From Erysipelotrichaceae bacterium (GTDB lineage: Bacteria; Bacillota_I; Bacilli_A; Erysipelotrichales; Erysipelotrichaceae): a stretch of 64,000 nucleotides of DNA. Of the stretch, positions 16,345-24,437 are shown in pieces; the first letter of the stretch is position 1, and each line of letters starts with the position of its first letter. The stretch is taken from the NCBI GenBank assembly GCA_017473265.1, contig JAFULQ010000005.1, positions 62,001-126,000 of the forward strand. Reading direction: 5' to 3'. The position numbers were made by a program, and so were the translations under genes. The notes under the pieces were generated by a model. It was not told the DNA's origin. It saw only the letters and a list, made by a program, of their open reading frames with translations, and made no database searches.

Positions 16345-16676
16345 TGCATCGGGGTGAAGTATATTATGCGGATTTGTTTGGTGCTACAGGTAGTGAACAG
16401 GCGGGTGTACGTCCGGTTGTGATTTTACAAAATGAAAAGGGAAATCGTTTTTCAAAAACGGTGATTGTTGCACCAATTTCTACGCAATTAGATAAACCAC
16501 CTTTACCTACACATGTGAAAATTCCCAATATTATATTAGAACGTACTTCCATTATTTTATTAGAACAATTGCGTACGATTGATAAGCAGCGTATGGGTCA
16601 ATGGATTTGTACGTTAGATGAAGATTTGATGGAAGTGGTGAATGAGGCTTTAAAAGTTAGTTTGGATATAAAATAG
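16341..16676 (+). CDS. mazF: MazF/NdoA-type endoribonuclease toxin without an adjacent antitoxin
   Basis: MazF toxins cut mRNA at short specific sequences and stop growth. The 111-aa protein matches Bacillus NdoA closely: RGEVYYADL, GSEQAGVRPVVILQN, GNRFSKTVIVAPIS, LPTHVKI and SIILLEQLRTIDKQR, which include the conserved Arg, Thr/Ser and Gln residues of the family. Its ATG overlaps the LolA-like stop codon with no separate Shine-Dalgarno, so translation is coupled. In Bacillus the antitoxin gene ndoAI and alr lie immediately upstream; neither is present here. The antitoxin may be encoded elsewhere. Confidence 0.92.
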   Translation: MMHRGEVYYADLFGATGSEQAGVRPVVILQNEKGNRFSKTVIVAPISTQLDKPPLPTHVKIPNIILERTSIILLEQLRTIDKQRMGQWICTLDEDLMEVVNEALKVSLDIK

Positions 16677-16699
16677 CTCGCTAGATGCGAGCTTTCTTC
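16675..16699. terminator. Bidirectional terminator between mazF and rnhC
   Basis: AGCTCGC (16675-16681) pairs with GCGAGCT (16687-16693) around TAGAT. T-rich sequence follows on the plus strand and a weaker one on the minus strand. The stem overlaps the rnhC stop codon. Confidence 0.7.
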
Positions 16700-17532
16700 G
16701 TATTTTGAAAATGTAACTTTGCGACATTTTGTAGTTCATCTTTTCCATATAATTTAACAAATTCTATAATACATTCATCAACTTTACTTGATGCCCCTTT
16801 AACAAATGTCATATTGTATTTCTTTTCCATTTTATCCCATGCTTGTAAAAAGGCATAGCGAGCAATAATAGAGGCACAAGCAACTGCGTCATATTTACTT
16901 TCAGCTTTGGTTTCAAAATGGATATTACCAATTACTGTTGGTTGATCACTGACATATTGATAATAACTTTTTTCAGGAGTAAATTGGTCTACTACTTTAA
17001 ATGCTGGAAGTTTACCACATTTCTTTTCTAAATGAATATAACATTGGTTATGTAATTTTGCTTTAATCATATTCATATTATTTTCATCATGAATTTGATT
17101 GTATTTTTTATTGTCTAAAATGCATAAACTATAGGGTAATGTTTGAATCAATTGTTTACCGATTCTACGGATATCTTCATCTTTAATTTGTTTAGAATCG
17201 TTGATACGTAGTTGTTGTAATAATTCTTTGTCCTTTTCTTGTACAATACAAGCACAAACACAAACGGGACCAAAATAATCACCAGTTCCTACTTCATCAG
17301 ATCCTGCTTGTGGATAGATTTGAGTTGATGTTACTTGGAAACTAGAAGCATAGATTTCGGCATCTTTTCCTTGGAAAACGACTTTCTTAGATGTATAAAT
17401 GGTGATTACACAATTCTCTACTTTCAATTGATATTGAATGTATGGAGAATTTGGTGTCACTAAAAATTCGTTGTATGCTTGTACTAATTTTTGAATTTGT
17501 TGTTCATTTAAAGTTAAAGAAATAACATTCAT
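16681..17532 (-). CDS. rnhC: Ribonuclease HIII
   Basis: Cleaves RNA in RNA-DNA hybrids. The 283-aa protein has an N-terminal TBP-like substrate-binding domain (about 1-70), then GSDEVGTGDYFGPV with Asp79 and Glu80, the DEDE-type catalytic start of RNase HII/HIII. KYDAVACASIIARYAFL supplies the later acidic residue. ATG 17532 is chosen because AAAGGAA precedes it; an upstream in-frame ATG (17562) would put the ribosome-binding site inside the gene. It is divergent from cvpA, the same neighbourhood as Bacillus rnhC-zapA-yshB-polX-mutS2, but without zapA or polX. Confidence 0.93.
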   Translation of the reverse strand: MNVISLTLNEQQIQKLVQAYNEFLVTPNSPYIQYQLKVENCVITIYTSKKVVFQGKDAEIYASSFQVTSTQIYPQAGSDEVGTGDYFGPVCVCACIVQEKDKELLQQLRINDSKQIKDEDIRRIGKQLIQTLPYSLCILDNKKYNQIHDENNMNMIKAKLHNQCYIHLEKKCGKLPAFKVVDQFTPEKSYYQYVSDQPTVIGNIHFETKAESKYDAVACASIIARYAFLQAWDKMEKKYNMTFVKGASSKVDECIIEFVKLYGKDELQNVAKLHFQNTKKARI

Positions 17533-17602
17533 AATAGGTTCCTTTCTTGCATAAATGTGCAAATTCTTTTATTATAATAACATAGAAATCGAGGTTTTTT
17601 AT

Positions 17603-18295
17603 ATGATTATTCCATTAACTATGATTCCATATGTAAATATATTTATTATCGTCTTTGTGGCTATTATGCTATTTTTAGGTTATCAAAGAGGATTTTTATA
17701 TCAAGTTTTTTCTTTATTGGGTGTTTTAAGTGCAATTTTAATTTCTTGGTTTTTTGCGCCTGTTGTGGCTAGCCAAGTGCATATTTATCCAGAAGAATGG
17801 TGTCCTTTTGCTTATACAGATTTTGCGGATATTTTTTATGACAAAATGAATACGTTAATTTGGTATATCATATTATTTGCGATTGTGTCTATTTTGTTTG
17901 CATTATTAAAACCTTTAGCGAAAGCTGTACAAAAAGTACCATTGATTGGTTCTGTGAATAAAGTATTAGGAATGATTTTTGGTTTAATTCCTTCTTTGGT
18001 CGTAATTTTATTTTTAACCTATTTTATGTCAACTCCAGTTGTGAAAAATGGTAAAGATGTAATTGACCAAACGTGGCTAGGACCAATTCGTAATGCGAGT
18101 ACAAATGTAGTGTATATTTTACAAAAACCATACGAAGTGAATGAAGCATTACAAAAATTAATTGCGGATCCTATTTCTTTAACAGAAGAAGAAACAAAAT
18201 TAGTTTTAGAGTGGTTAATTACTGAACATGATAATGCGGACGAAGTGTATGAGTTTGTGAATGAGCATTCTATCCATCAAATGAAAAAACAATAG
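17603..18295 (+). CDS. cvpA: CvpA-family membrane protein
   Basis: A 230-aa protein with four membrane helices in the first 160 residues and a hydrophilic C-terminus. The segment LFLGYQRGFLYQVFSLLGVL is the CvpA hallmark (GxxRGF), and LIGSVNKVLGMIFGLIPSL matches the second conserved block. CvpA-family proteins were first linked to colicin V production and are associated with envelope homeostasis. The start with GAGG upstream (ATG 17603) is preferred over ATG 17555. It lies 6 nt before mutS2. Confidence 0.85.
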   Translation: MIIPLTMIPYVNIFIIVFVAIMLFLGYQRGFLYQVFSLLGVLSAILISWFFAPVVASQVHIYPEEWCPFAYTDFADIFYDKMNTLIWYIILFAIVSILFALLKPLAKAVQKVPLIGSVNKVLGMIFGLIPSLVVILFLTYFMSTPVVKNGKDVIDQTWLGPIRNASTNVVYILQKPYEVNEALQKLIADPISLTEEETKLVLEWLITEHDNADEVYEFVNEHSIHQMKKQ

Positions 18296-18301
18296 GTGAT
18301 T

Positions 18302-20605
18302 ATGATGAATGAAAATTATGAGGTTTTAGATTTTTATACAATTAAAGAAACAGTAAGTCGTTACTGTTCTTTTAATGGTGGGAAACAACGTATTTTAGAA
18401 TTAGAACCTCGTTTTTCTAAATTATATGTGAATGTAGAATTGGCTCGTGCCAAAGAGGCTTTACAATGTACGATATCCTATGGTGAAATGCCTTTTACTG
18501 GTATTCGTGATATTACAAAATTGGTAATGATGGCTCAAAAGGGAATGGTATTGTCTCCATTAGAACTATTATGGGTTGCGAGTCATAATACATGTGTTAG
18601 AAGTTGTATTCAATACATTCAAAAAGTGGAATGTAAAGTGGAATATCTAAGTGAATTAACATCTAGTTTAAGTACCTTTGATAAAATGCAAAGAGAAATT
18701 GAACGTTGTATTTCACAAGGAAATGAAGTCAATGATTCTGCAAGTAGTACTTTAAGTAGTTTGCGTAAGCAAATTGCAAGAGTACAAGCAGATATGGATA
18801 AAGTATTACAGCAATATATGCGTAGTCATAGTGCGGAATTAATGGATACCATTAGTGCTACACGTAATGATCGTAAAGTGGTGTTGGTTAAGAATAGTTA
18901 TAAGAATCAAATGGATGGCATTCAATATGGGGATAGTGCAAGTGGTTTAGCAACCTATGTTGAACCGGGTTGTATGATTCCGTATAACAATCAGTTACAA
19001 TCTTTGCGTCAAAAAGAACAGGTTGAAATTGAACGTATTTTACGCGAATTAACAGCGTTAGTAGAAGAGGATGCGGATGCTTTATTAGCGAATATGGAAA
19101 CATTAAGTATTTTAGATGAAGTGTTTGCGAAAGCGCGTTATGGTAAAGAAATGGATGGTTGTATTGCAAGTATTAATGAAGAGGATATTTTGTATTTAAA
19201 AGATGCTCGTCATCCATTGATTGCGAAAGATCAAGTAGTTAAAAATACCTATCGTATGGTTCCCCCTTATAAGACCTTATTAATTACTGGTCCAAACACA
19301 GGTGGTAAAACCGTATCTTTAAAAACGATGGGTCTTTTTGTCATTATGACAATGAGTGGAATGCCAATTCCTTGTAGTGAAGCAACCATTCCAATGTATG
19401 ACAAAGTATTTGTGGATATTGGGGATCAACAATCTATTGAGCAATCCTTATCTACATTTTCAGGACATATTTCGTCTTTAGCGAATATCTTTAAGAAAGC
19501 AACGACAAAATCTTTAGTTATTTTAGATGAATTGTGTTCAGGTACTGATCCTAAAGAAGGAGAAAATTTAGCAATCGCGAGTTTAGAATATTTCCGTCAA
19601 AAGGGTATTTATGTTATTGCGTCTACGCACTATAGTAAATTAAAAACCTATGGTAAACAACATGATGATATCCTATTAGCATCTGTTGCTTTTGATATGG
19701 AAAAATTACAACCAACCTATCAATATAAAGAAGGTTATACGGGGCAATCGAATGCTTTTGATATTGCTTTGCGTTATGGATTTATTCCTTCGATTATTGA
19801 ACGTGCCAAAGAATTAAAGGGTGAAGATGTAACATTGGAAGATCAGTTGTTAGAAAAATTAGATCGTCAATTGATGGAAAATGAACAATTGAAAGAAAAA
19901 TTGCAAGTAGAATTGGCTGAAGCAAATAAGGCTAAGGAAGCTTGGATTGTGAAACAAGAACAATTTATGAGACAAGAAGATGAATTGTTGAATAAAGCGA
20001 AAGAAAAAGCAAATCGTATTGTGGAAGAAACCCAAGATGAAGCGAAAGAATTAATAGATGAATTAAAGCAAATGAGTGAATATAAGATGCATGAAACGAT
20101 TGCTTTAATGAAGAAGATTGATGACTTATCTCAAATGGATGAGGAAGAAGAATATGTGGATGAAGAAATCAATGTGGGTGATACAGTAAGAGTTGTAAAA
20201 ACTAATTATTTGGCAGAAGTATTATCGATTGATAAAAAGCAAGTGATGGTTTTATGTAATGGTATTCGTATGAAAGTTAGTAAAGATGGCTTGCGTAAGG
20301 AACATGTGAAGAAAGTGAAGAAAGAGAAGAGTACGGTTTATGTTAATAAACAGAAGTCATTCTCTATTGAATGTAATTTAATTGGTATGCGTGTAGAAGA
20401 AGCGATGCGTGAATTGCATAAGTATTTGGATGATGCTTTGTTGATGAATGTATCTTTTGTACGTATTATTCATGGACATGGAACGGGTGCTTTGCGTAAA
20501 GCGGTTTGGGATATGTTGAAGAAGAATAAAAATATTAAGAGTTATCGTTTAGGTGGACCTGGTGAAGGTGGAAGTGGTGCGACGGTTGTCGTATTTAGGG
20601 AATAA
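18302..20605 (+). CDS. mutS2: MutS2 family ATPase/endonuclease
   Basis: MutS2 binds branched DNA or, in Bacillus, collided ribosomes, and has a C-terminal Smr nuclease domain. The 767-aa protein lacks the mismatch-recognition domain of MutS1, as expected. It has Walker A GPNTGGKT, the MutS block STFSGHISSLANI, Walker B LVILDELCSGTDPKEG, a coiled coil (about 510-620), a KOW-like domain and the Smr motif IHGHGTGALRKAVWDML. TAGGTG before ATG 18302/18305 sets the start; a GTG at 18296 lies within that site. uvrC follows after 2 nt. Confidence 0.95.
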   Translation: MMNENYEVLDFYTIKETVSRYCSFNGGKQRILELEPRFSKLYVNVELARAKEALQCTISYGEMPFTGIRDITKLVMMAQKGMVLSPLELLWVASHNTCVRSCIQYIQKVECKVEYLSELTSSLSTFDKMQREIERCISQGNEVNDSASSTLSSLRKQIARVQADMDKVLQQYMRSHSAELMDTISATRNDRKVVLVKNSYKNQMDGIQYGDSASGLATYVEPGCMIPYNNQLQSLRQKEQVEIERILRELTALVEEDADALLANMETLSILDEVFAKARYGKEMDGCIASINEEDILYLKDARHPLIAKDQVVKNTYRMVPPYKTLLITGPNTGGKTVSLKTMGLFVIMTMSGMPIPCSEATIPMYDKVFVDIGDQQSIEQSLSTFSGHISSLANIFKKATTKSLVILDELCSGTDPKEGENLAIASLEYFRQKGIYVIASTHYSKLKTYGKQHDDILLASVAFDMEKLQPTYQYKEGYTGQSNAFDIALRYGFIPSIIERAKELKGEDVTLEDQLLEKLDRQLMENEQLKEKLQVELAEANKAKEAWIVKQEQFMRQEDELLNKAKEKANRIVEETQDEAKELIDELKQMSEYKMHETIALMKKIDDLSQMDEEEEYVDEEINVGDTVRVVKTNYLAEVLSIDKKQVMVLCNGIRMKVSKDGLRKEHVKKVKKEKSTVYVNKQKSFSIECNLIGMRVEEAMRELHKYLDDALLMNVSFVRIIHGHGTGALRKAVWDMLKKNKNIKSYRLGGPGEGGSGATVVVFRE

Positions 20606-20607
20606 CT

Positions 20608-22362
20608 ATGAATGATCAATTGCAGGCGAAATTAGCGACGTTACCAATGAGTAGTGGTTGTTATTTAATGAAAGATAAAAATGGAACCATTATTTATGTA
20701 GGGAAAGCTAAGAAATTGAAGAATCGTGTGAATCAGTATTTTCGTGGTGCACATGATTATAAGACAACAAAGTTGGTTTCTAACATTGTTGATTTTGATT
20801 ATGTAGTAACCAATAGTGAAAAAGAAGCTTTGTTATTGGAAATTAATTTAATTAAAAAATATCGTCCGCGTTTTAATATTATTTTTATGGATGACAAAAG
20901 TTATCCATATATTCGTTTAACGAATGAAGAGTATCCTACCTTACAAGTTGTGCGTGATTTAAAGAAACAAAAGGATGCTCGTTATTTTGGTCCCTATCCA
21001 GATGTACAAGCAGCTAGAAAGACATTAGAACTATTACAAGAGTTATTTCCATTACGTAGATGTAAACATATGCCGAATAAGGTTTGTTTGTATTATCATA
21101 TGGGAATGTGTTTGGGACCTTGTGAATTTGAGATTGAAGCTGGTGTCTATAAAAAGATGAGAGAAGATATCATTCGCTTTTTAAAGGGTGATATTAAAGA
21201 TATTGAAAAAGAATTAATTATAAAAAGAGACACTGCTAGTGAAAATTTAGAATTTGAACAAGCGAAGAAGTATCATGAGTTATTATTGAGTTTAAGCCAT
21301 GTGGTTGCGAAACAACAGGTGGATTTTGATCATACCAAAGATATTGATGCGTTTGGTTATTATTGTGATAAAGGGTATATTGCGATTCAAGGTTTATTTA
21401 TTCGTAATGGAAAATTATTGGATCGTGCATTCCGTTTAGAACCGATGTATGATGATGCTTTGGAAATGTTTACGAGTTTTATGATGCAATATTATTTAGA
21501 ACATCCTGCTCCAAATCTTTTATTGTTGCCACAAGAAGTGGATATGGAATTGATTCAAGAAAGTGTTCCATTTAAGGTGCATCAACCGGTTAAGGGTGCA
21601 TATAAGAAATTCTTGGATATGACTGTTGCGAATGCGAAACAGCAATTGGAACAAAAGTTTGTGGTTGAAAGTGAGCATCTTTTAAAAGAAGAAAAAGCAA
21701 TGCAACAATTACATGAACTATTGCAACAAGATGTATCACGTATTGAGTTATATGATAACTCGCATATTTCTGGTGCCTTTGCAGTTGGTGGTTGTGTCGT
21801 GTTTATTGATGGTTTACCACAAAAACATTTGTATCGTCATTATAAAGTACATAATGAGAATGATGATTTTGCGAATATGAAAGAAGTCATTTATCGTAGA
21901 TATAGTCGTATGATAGAGGAAGAAGATGTATTTGCGGATTTAATTATTGTCGATGGTGGTGTTTTACAAATTCATGCGGCTAAAGAAGTATTATCTACTT
22001 TAGGCGTTGATGTAAGAGTACTAGGATTAGTAAAAGATGATAAGCATCGTACACATGCATTAATTGATGAATATGAACAATATTTTCCAATAGAAGCAAG
22101 TAGTGAATTGTTTTTCTTATTAACAAGAATGCAGGATGAAGTGCATGGATATACGATTCGTTTCCATCAAAAGTTAAGAGAAAAACAACAAACGAAATCG
22201 ATATTAGATGAAGTGAGTGGTATTGGTGAAAAGCGTAAAAAGAAACTCATGAATCATTTTGGAAGTTTTAAAAAGATTAAAGAAGCAACGATTGAACAAT
22301 TAAGTGAAATATTGCCTAGTCAGGTGGCGAGTGATTTATATCGTGTGTTGCATGAACAATAG
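20608..22362 (+). CDS. uvrC: Excinuclease ABC subunit C
   Basis: Makes the 3' and 5' incisions in nucleotide excision repair with UvrA and UvrB. The 584-aa protein starts with the GIY-YIG domain (SSGCYLMKDKNGTIIYVGKA), followed by a Cys-containing block (RRCKHMPNKVCLYYHMGMC), the UVR domain (ENLEFEQAKKYHELL), the RNase-H-like region (RIELYDNSHISGAFAVGGCV, LIIVDGG) and C-terminal helix-hairpin-helix repeats (VSGIGEKRKKKLMNHFGSFK). It is spaced 2 nt from mutS2 and is probably co-transcribed. Confidence 0.97.
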   Translation: MNDQLQAKLATLPMSSGCYLMKDKNGTIIYVGKAKKLKNRVNQYFRGAHDYKTTKLVSNIVDFDYVVTNSEKEALLLEINLIKKYRPRFNIIFMDDKSYPYIRLTNEEYPTLQVVRDLKKQKDARYFGPYPDVQAARKTLELLQELFPLRRCKHMPNKVCLYYHMGMCLGPCEFEIEAGVYKKMREDIIRFLKGDIKDIEKELIIKRDTASENLEFEQAKKYHELLLSLSHVVAKQQVDFDHTKDIDAFGYYCDKGYIAIQGLFIRNGKLLDRAFRLEPMYDDALEMFTSFMMQYYLEHPAPNLLLLPQEVDMELIQESVPFKVHQPVKGAYKKFLDMTVANAKQQLEQKFVVESEHLLKEEKAMQQLHELLQQDVSRIELYDNSHISGAFAVGGCVVFIDGLPQKHLYRHYKVHNENDDFANMKEVIYRRYSRMIEEEDVFADLIIVDGGVLQIHAAKEVLSTLGVDVRVLGLVKDDKHRTHALIDEYEQYFPIEASSELFFLLTRMQDEVHGYTIRFHQKLREKQQTKSILDEVSGIGEKRKKKLMNHFGSFKKIKEATIEQLSEILPSQVASDLYRVLHEQ

Positions 22363-22371
22363 CATAGTATA
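22363..22371 (+). promoter_or_regulatory. CATAGTATA element upstream of gerE
   Basis: A perfect CATAnnnTA match lies 27 nt before the gerE GTG. In Bacillus gerE is transcribed by sigma K. No clear -35 AC is seen at 16-17 nt. GTATAC occurs again after the ribosome-binding site (22382-22387), so AGGAGGG is flanked by two copies. Confidence 0.4.
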
Positions 22372-22389
22372 CAGTTAGGAGGGTATACT

Positions 22390-22593
22390 GTGCAAAAAAT
22401 ATTGACGAAACGAGAAAAAGAAATCTTTTCTTTGTTGATTATGAATCATAGTACGAAAGAGATAGCGAATCAATTACAAATTAGTGAGAAAACGGTTCGT
22501 AATCATATTTCAAATGTGATGTTAAAGTTAGAAGTAAAAGGAAGAGCGCAAGCAGTTGTAGAATTATTGCGCTGTGATGAATTGCACTTGTAA
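22390..22593 (+). CDS. gerE: GerE, LuxR-type spore transcription regulator
   Basis: A single LuxR/FixJ helix-turn-helix domain (67 aa) that closely matches Bacillus GerE: LTKREKEIF, TKEIANQLQISEKTVRNHIS and VKGRAQAVVELLRCDEL. GerE is the last mother-cell regulator and controls spore coat genes. The start is GTG, with TTAGGAGGG at ideal spacing. Context agrees with Bacillus, where gerE is near the glutamate racemase gene. Its presence strongly suggests an endospore former. Confidence 0.9.
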   Translation: MQKILTKREKEIFSLLIMNHSTKEIANQLQISEKTVRNHISNVMLKLEVKGRAQAVVELLRCDELHL

Positions 22594-22622
22594 GGAAGTG
22601 TGATTTATTAATGATAGGTTTA

Positions 22623-22631
22623 TGATATAAT
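22623..22631 (+). promoter_or_regulatory. Extended -10 promoter before the VanY-like gene
   Basis: TGATATAAT lies 22 nt before the ribosome-binding region of the gene starting at 22653. There is no good -35 box. Confidence 0.5.
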
Positions 22632-22652
22632 AGAATGGTGAGGTGATGACGA

Positions 22653-23609
22653 ATGAAAAAGGAAAGAGCCTTATTTGTGGGCTTTGTGACTGTGTTTTTT
22701 ATCATTTGTTATTTGTTTATGGGTCAACATTATGATCCATTAGCACGTTATATGTATGTTGATGATGAAAATCGTGAACAAATTTTGGAGGTAGTATCAA
22801 AGTCTGATATTCAATTATTAATTGATTATGATATTCGTCCAGAAGAGTTTTTACCATTTGTGAAAGTGGAAGGTTATGACATATTGAACGCGAAGGCTTA
22901 TTATGTGGTTCAACAAGCGAAAGATGTGGCTAAAGAAGAGATTGTTGCTAGTGTCAATACAATTTTACAACATATGTCTGTTGAAACTTTGTCTTTATAT
23001 TTGGAAGATTATAGTTTGGCTGAAATAGTGGATTGGGTAACGTATAAAGATTCTTATAATGAGGAAAGTATCTTTATTTATCGTCCAACGAATTATGATA
23101 CGTTCTTGGATGAACGTTATACAGTTGGACGTTATGTACCAAAGGATTTGGAAGATGTAGTAGCTATGCGTAGTTTGATTTCTAATGGTACTATGCAATT
23201 GTCTAAGGAAACAAATGATGCTTTAGGAAAGATGTGTAGTTTGTTAGAAGATGAGTTTCATGAAACTTGTGGTGGATTAATTGCAACACAGGGGTACATG
23301 AGCTATGAAGAGCAACTTAAGAAATATGATGAATATTTATTAAAGTATGGTCCTAATGATGTAAATAAATATTTCTTATATCCTGGCCATAATGAATGGC
23401 AATTGGGGAATACTGTGGGTGTTATTGTTAAAGAGGATGTGGCTTTCAAAACGAGTGCACAGTATCAATGGTTAATGAAACATGCTTATGAGTATGGTTT
23501 TGTTTTCCGTACACCGAATTCGAATGTTTTACGTTATGTAGGTAAGGATTTGGCAAAGTATTTGGTGGATAATCAATTGTCATTAGAGGAAGCAAGGGTG
23601 GACAAATGA
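22653..23609 (+). CDS. VanY/DacB-like (M15B) protein lacking the zinc ligands
   Basis: A 318-aa protein with an N-terminal anchor (about residues 7-23) and a C-terminal fold like D-Ala-D-Ala carboxypeptidases. Landmarks: GYMSYEEQ (214-221; usually GYRSYEEQ), PGHNEWQLGNTVG (244-256; usually SEHQTGLAVD) and NSNVLRYVG (289-297; usually EPWHFRYVG). The two zinc His and one Asp of the family align with Trp249, Val292 and Gly256, and the substrate Arg with Met215. It therefore seems to be a non-catalytic relative, perhaps a peptidoglycan-binding protein. It overlaps murI by 4 nt. Confidence 0.75.
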   Translation: MKKERALFVGFVTVFFIICYLFMGQHYDPLARYMYVDDENREQILEVVSKSDIQLLIDYDIRPEEFLPFVKVEGYDILNAKAYYVVQQAKDVAKEEIVASVNTILQHMSVETLSLYLEDYSLAEIVDWVTYKDSYNEESIFIYRPTNYDTFLDERYTVGRYVPKDLEDVVAMRSLISNGTMQLSKETNDALGKMCSLLEDEFHETCGGLIATQGYMSYEEQLKKYDEYLLKYGPNDVNKYFLYPGHNEWQLGNTVGVIVKEDVAFKTSAQYQWLMKHAYEYGFVFRTPNSNVLRYVGKDLAKYLVDNQLSLEEARVDK

Positions 23610-24343
23610 TTGGAATAATGGATTCTGGTTTAGGTGGCATTGTTACATTGCATCATATTTTGAAGTATGTAAAAGATACTTCATTTGTATGTGTTGCTGA
23701 TCAAGCGAATGCACCTTATGGTGAGAAAAGTATTGAGGAGTTAGAGGATATTGCTAGAAAGCATTTGTTGTGGTTTCAAAGTAAGGGGATTACAACTGTG
23801 GTGGTAGCTTGTAATACGTTATGTTCTACGGTAATTCCTAAATTAAAAGAGGAATTTGTGGATATGGAAATTGTGGATATCATTTCTTTAACTTGTAATG
23901 CGTTGAAGGATGAAAGTATATCTAGTTTATTATTGTTAGCTACAAAACGTTCTATTGAGTCTAAAGTTTATGAACAAAGTATTCAATCATTATTTCCAAA
24001 TTGTACGATTTATCCAGTAGTACCAAGTTTATGGGTGCCTAGTATTGAAAATCAAGTGGATGAAGCTACTTTAGATACGGTTGTAAAAGATGTGGTTGTT
24101 GATTATGTAGGCAAAGTGGATGCGGTGTTATTAGGGTGTACGCATTATCCATTGGTAAAAGCAAATATTGAGAAGTATTTACCGGTTAAGATGTATGATT
24201 CTTGTAATGCGATTGTAGATGCAATGGTTCATGAAGGGGATGTGAGTCCTACAGTGCATATATATACTAGTGGTGATCCAGTGGTTACGAAGAAGCAAGT
24301 ATATGATTTATTGCAGATGGATGTTGAAGTATTAAAATTGTAA
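23606..24343 (+). CDS. murI: Glutamate racemase
   Basis: Converts L- to D-glutamate for peptidoglycan synthesis. The 245-aa protein has IMDSGLGG (Asp6), the first catalytic Cys in VVACNTLC (Cys69) and the second in LLGCTHYPLV (Cys177), as well as APYGEKS. Its ATG overlaps the stop of the VanY-like gene. In Bacillus racE lies between ysmB and gerM after gerE; here gerE precedes and the GerMN protein follows only after a 10-kb insertion. Confidence 0.95.
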   Translation: MIGIMDSGLGGIVTLHHILKYVKDTSFVCVADQANAPYGEKSIEELEDIARKHLLWFQSKGITTVVVACNTLCSTVIPKLKEEFVDMEIVDIISLTCNALKDESISSLLLLATKRSIESKVYEQSIQSLFPNCTIYPVVPSLWVPSIENQVDEATLDTVVKDVVVDYVGKVDAVLLGCTHYPLVKANIEKYLPVKMYDSCNAIVDAMVHEGDVSPTVHIYTSGDPVVTKKQVYDLLQMDVEVLKL

Positions 24344-24344
24344 A

Positions 24345-24372
24345 GGTAGAAATGTAGATTTCTACTTTTTTT
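24345..24372 (+). terminator. Intrinsic terminator of murI
   Basis: GTAGAAAT (24346-24353) pairs with ATTTCTAC (24358-24365) around GTAG, followed by a T-run. Confidence 0.88.
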
Positions 24373-24437
24373 ATGGAGACAATATGTAAGAAAAGTGTTA
24401 ATATTTAAAGGTATTTTTTAGTTTATAGGGAGGAAAT

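Noticed and set aside
24373-24437. Possible purine riboswitch before the NCS2 permease
   Set aside because: The 65-nt leader is AT-rich and lacks the conserved three-way-junction sequences of purine riboswitches.
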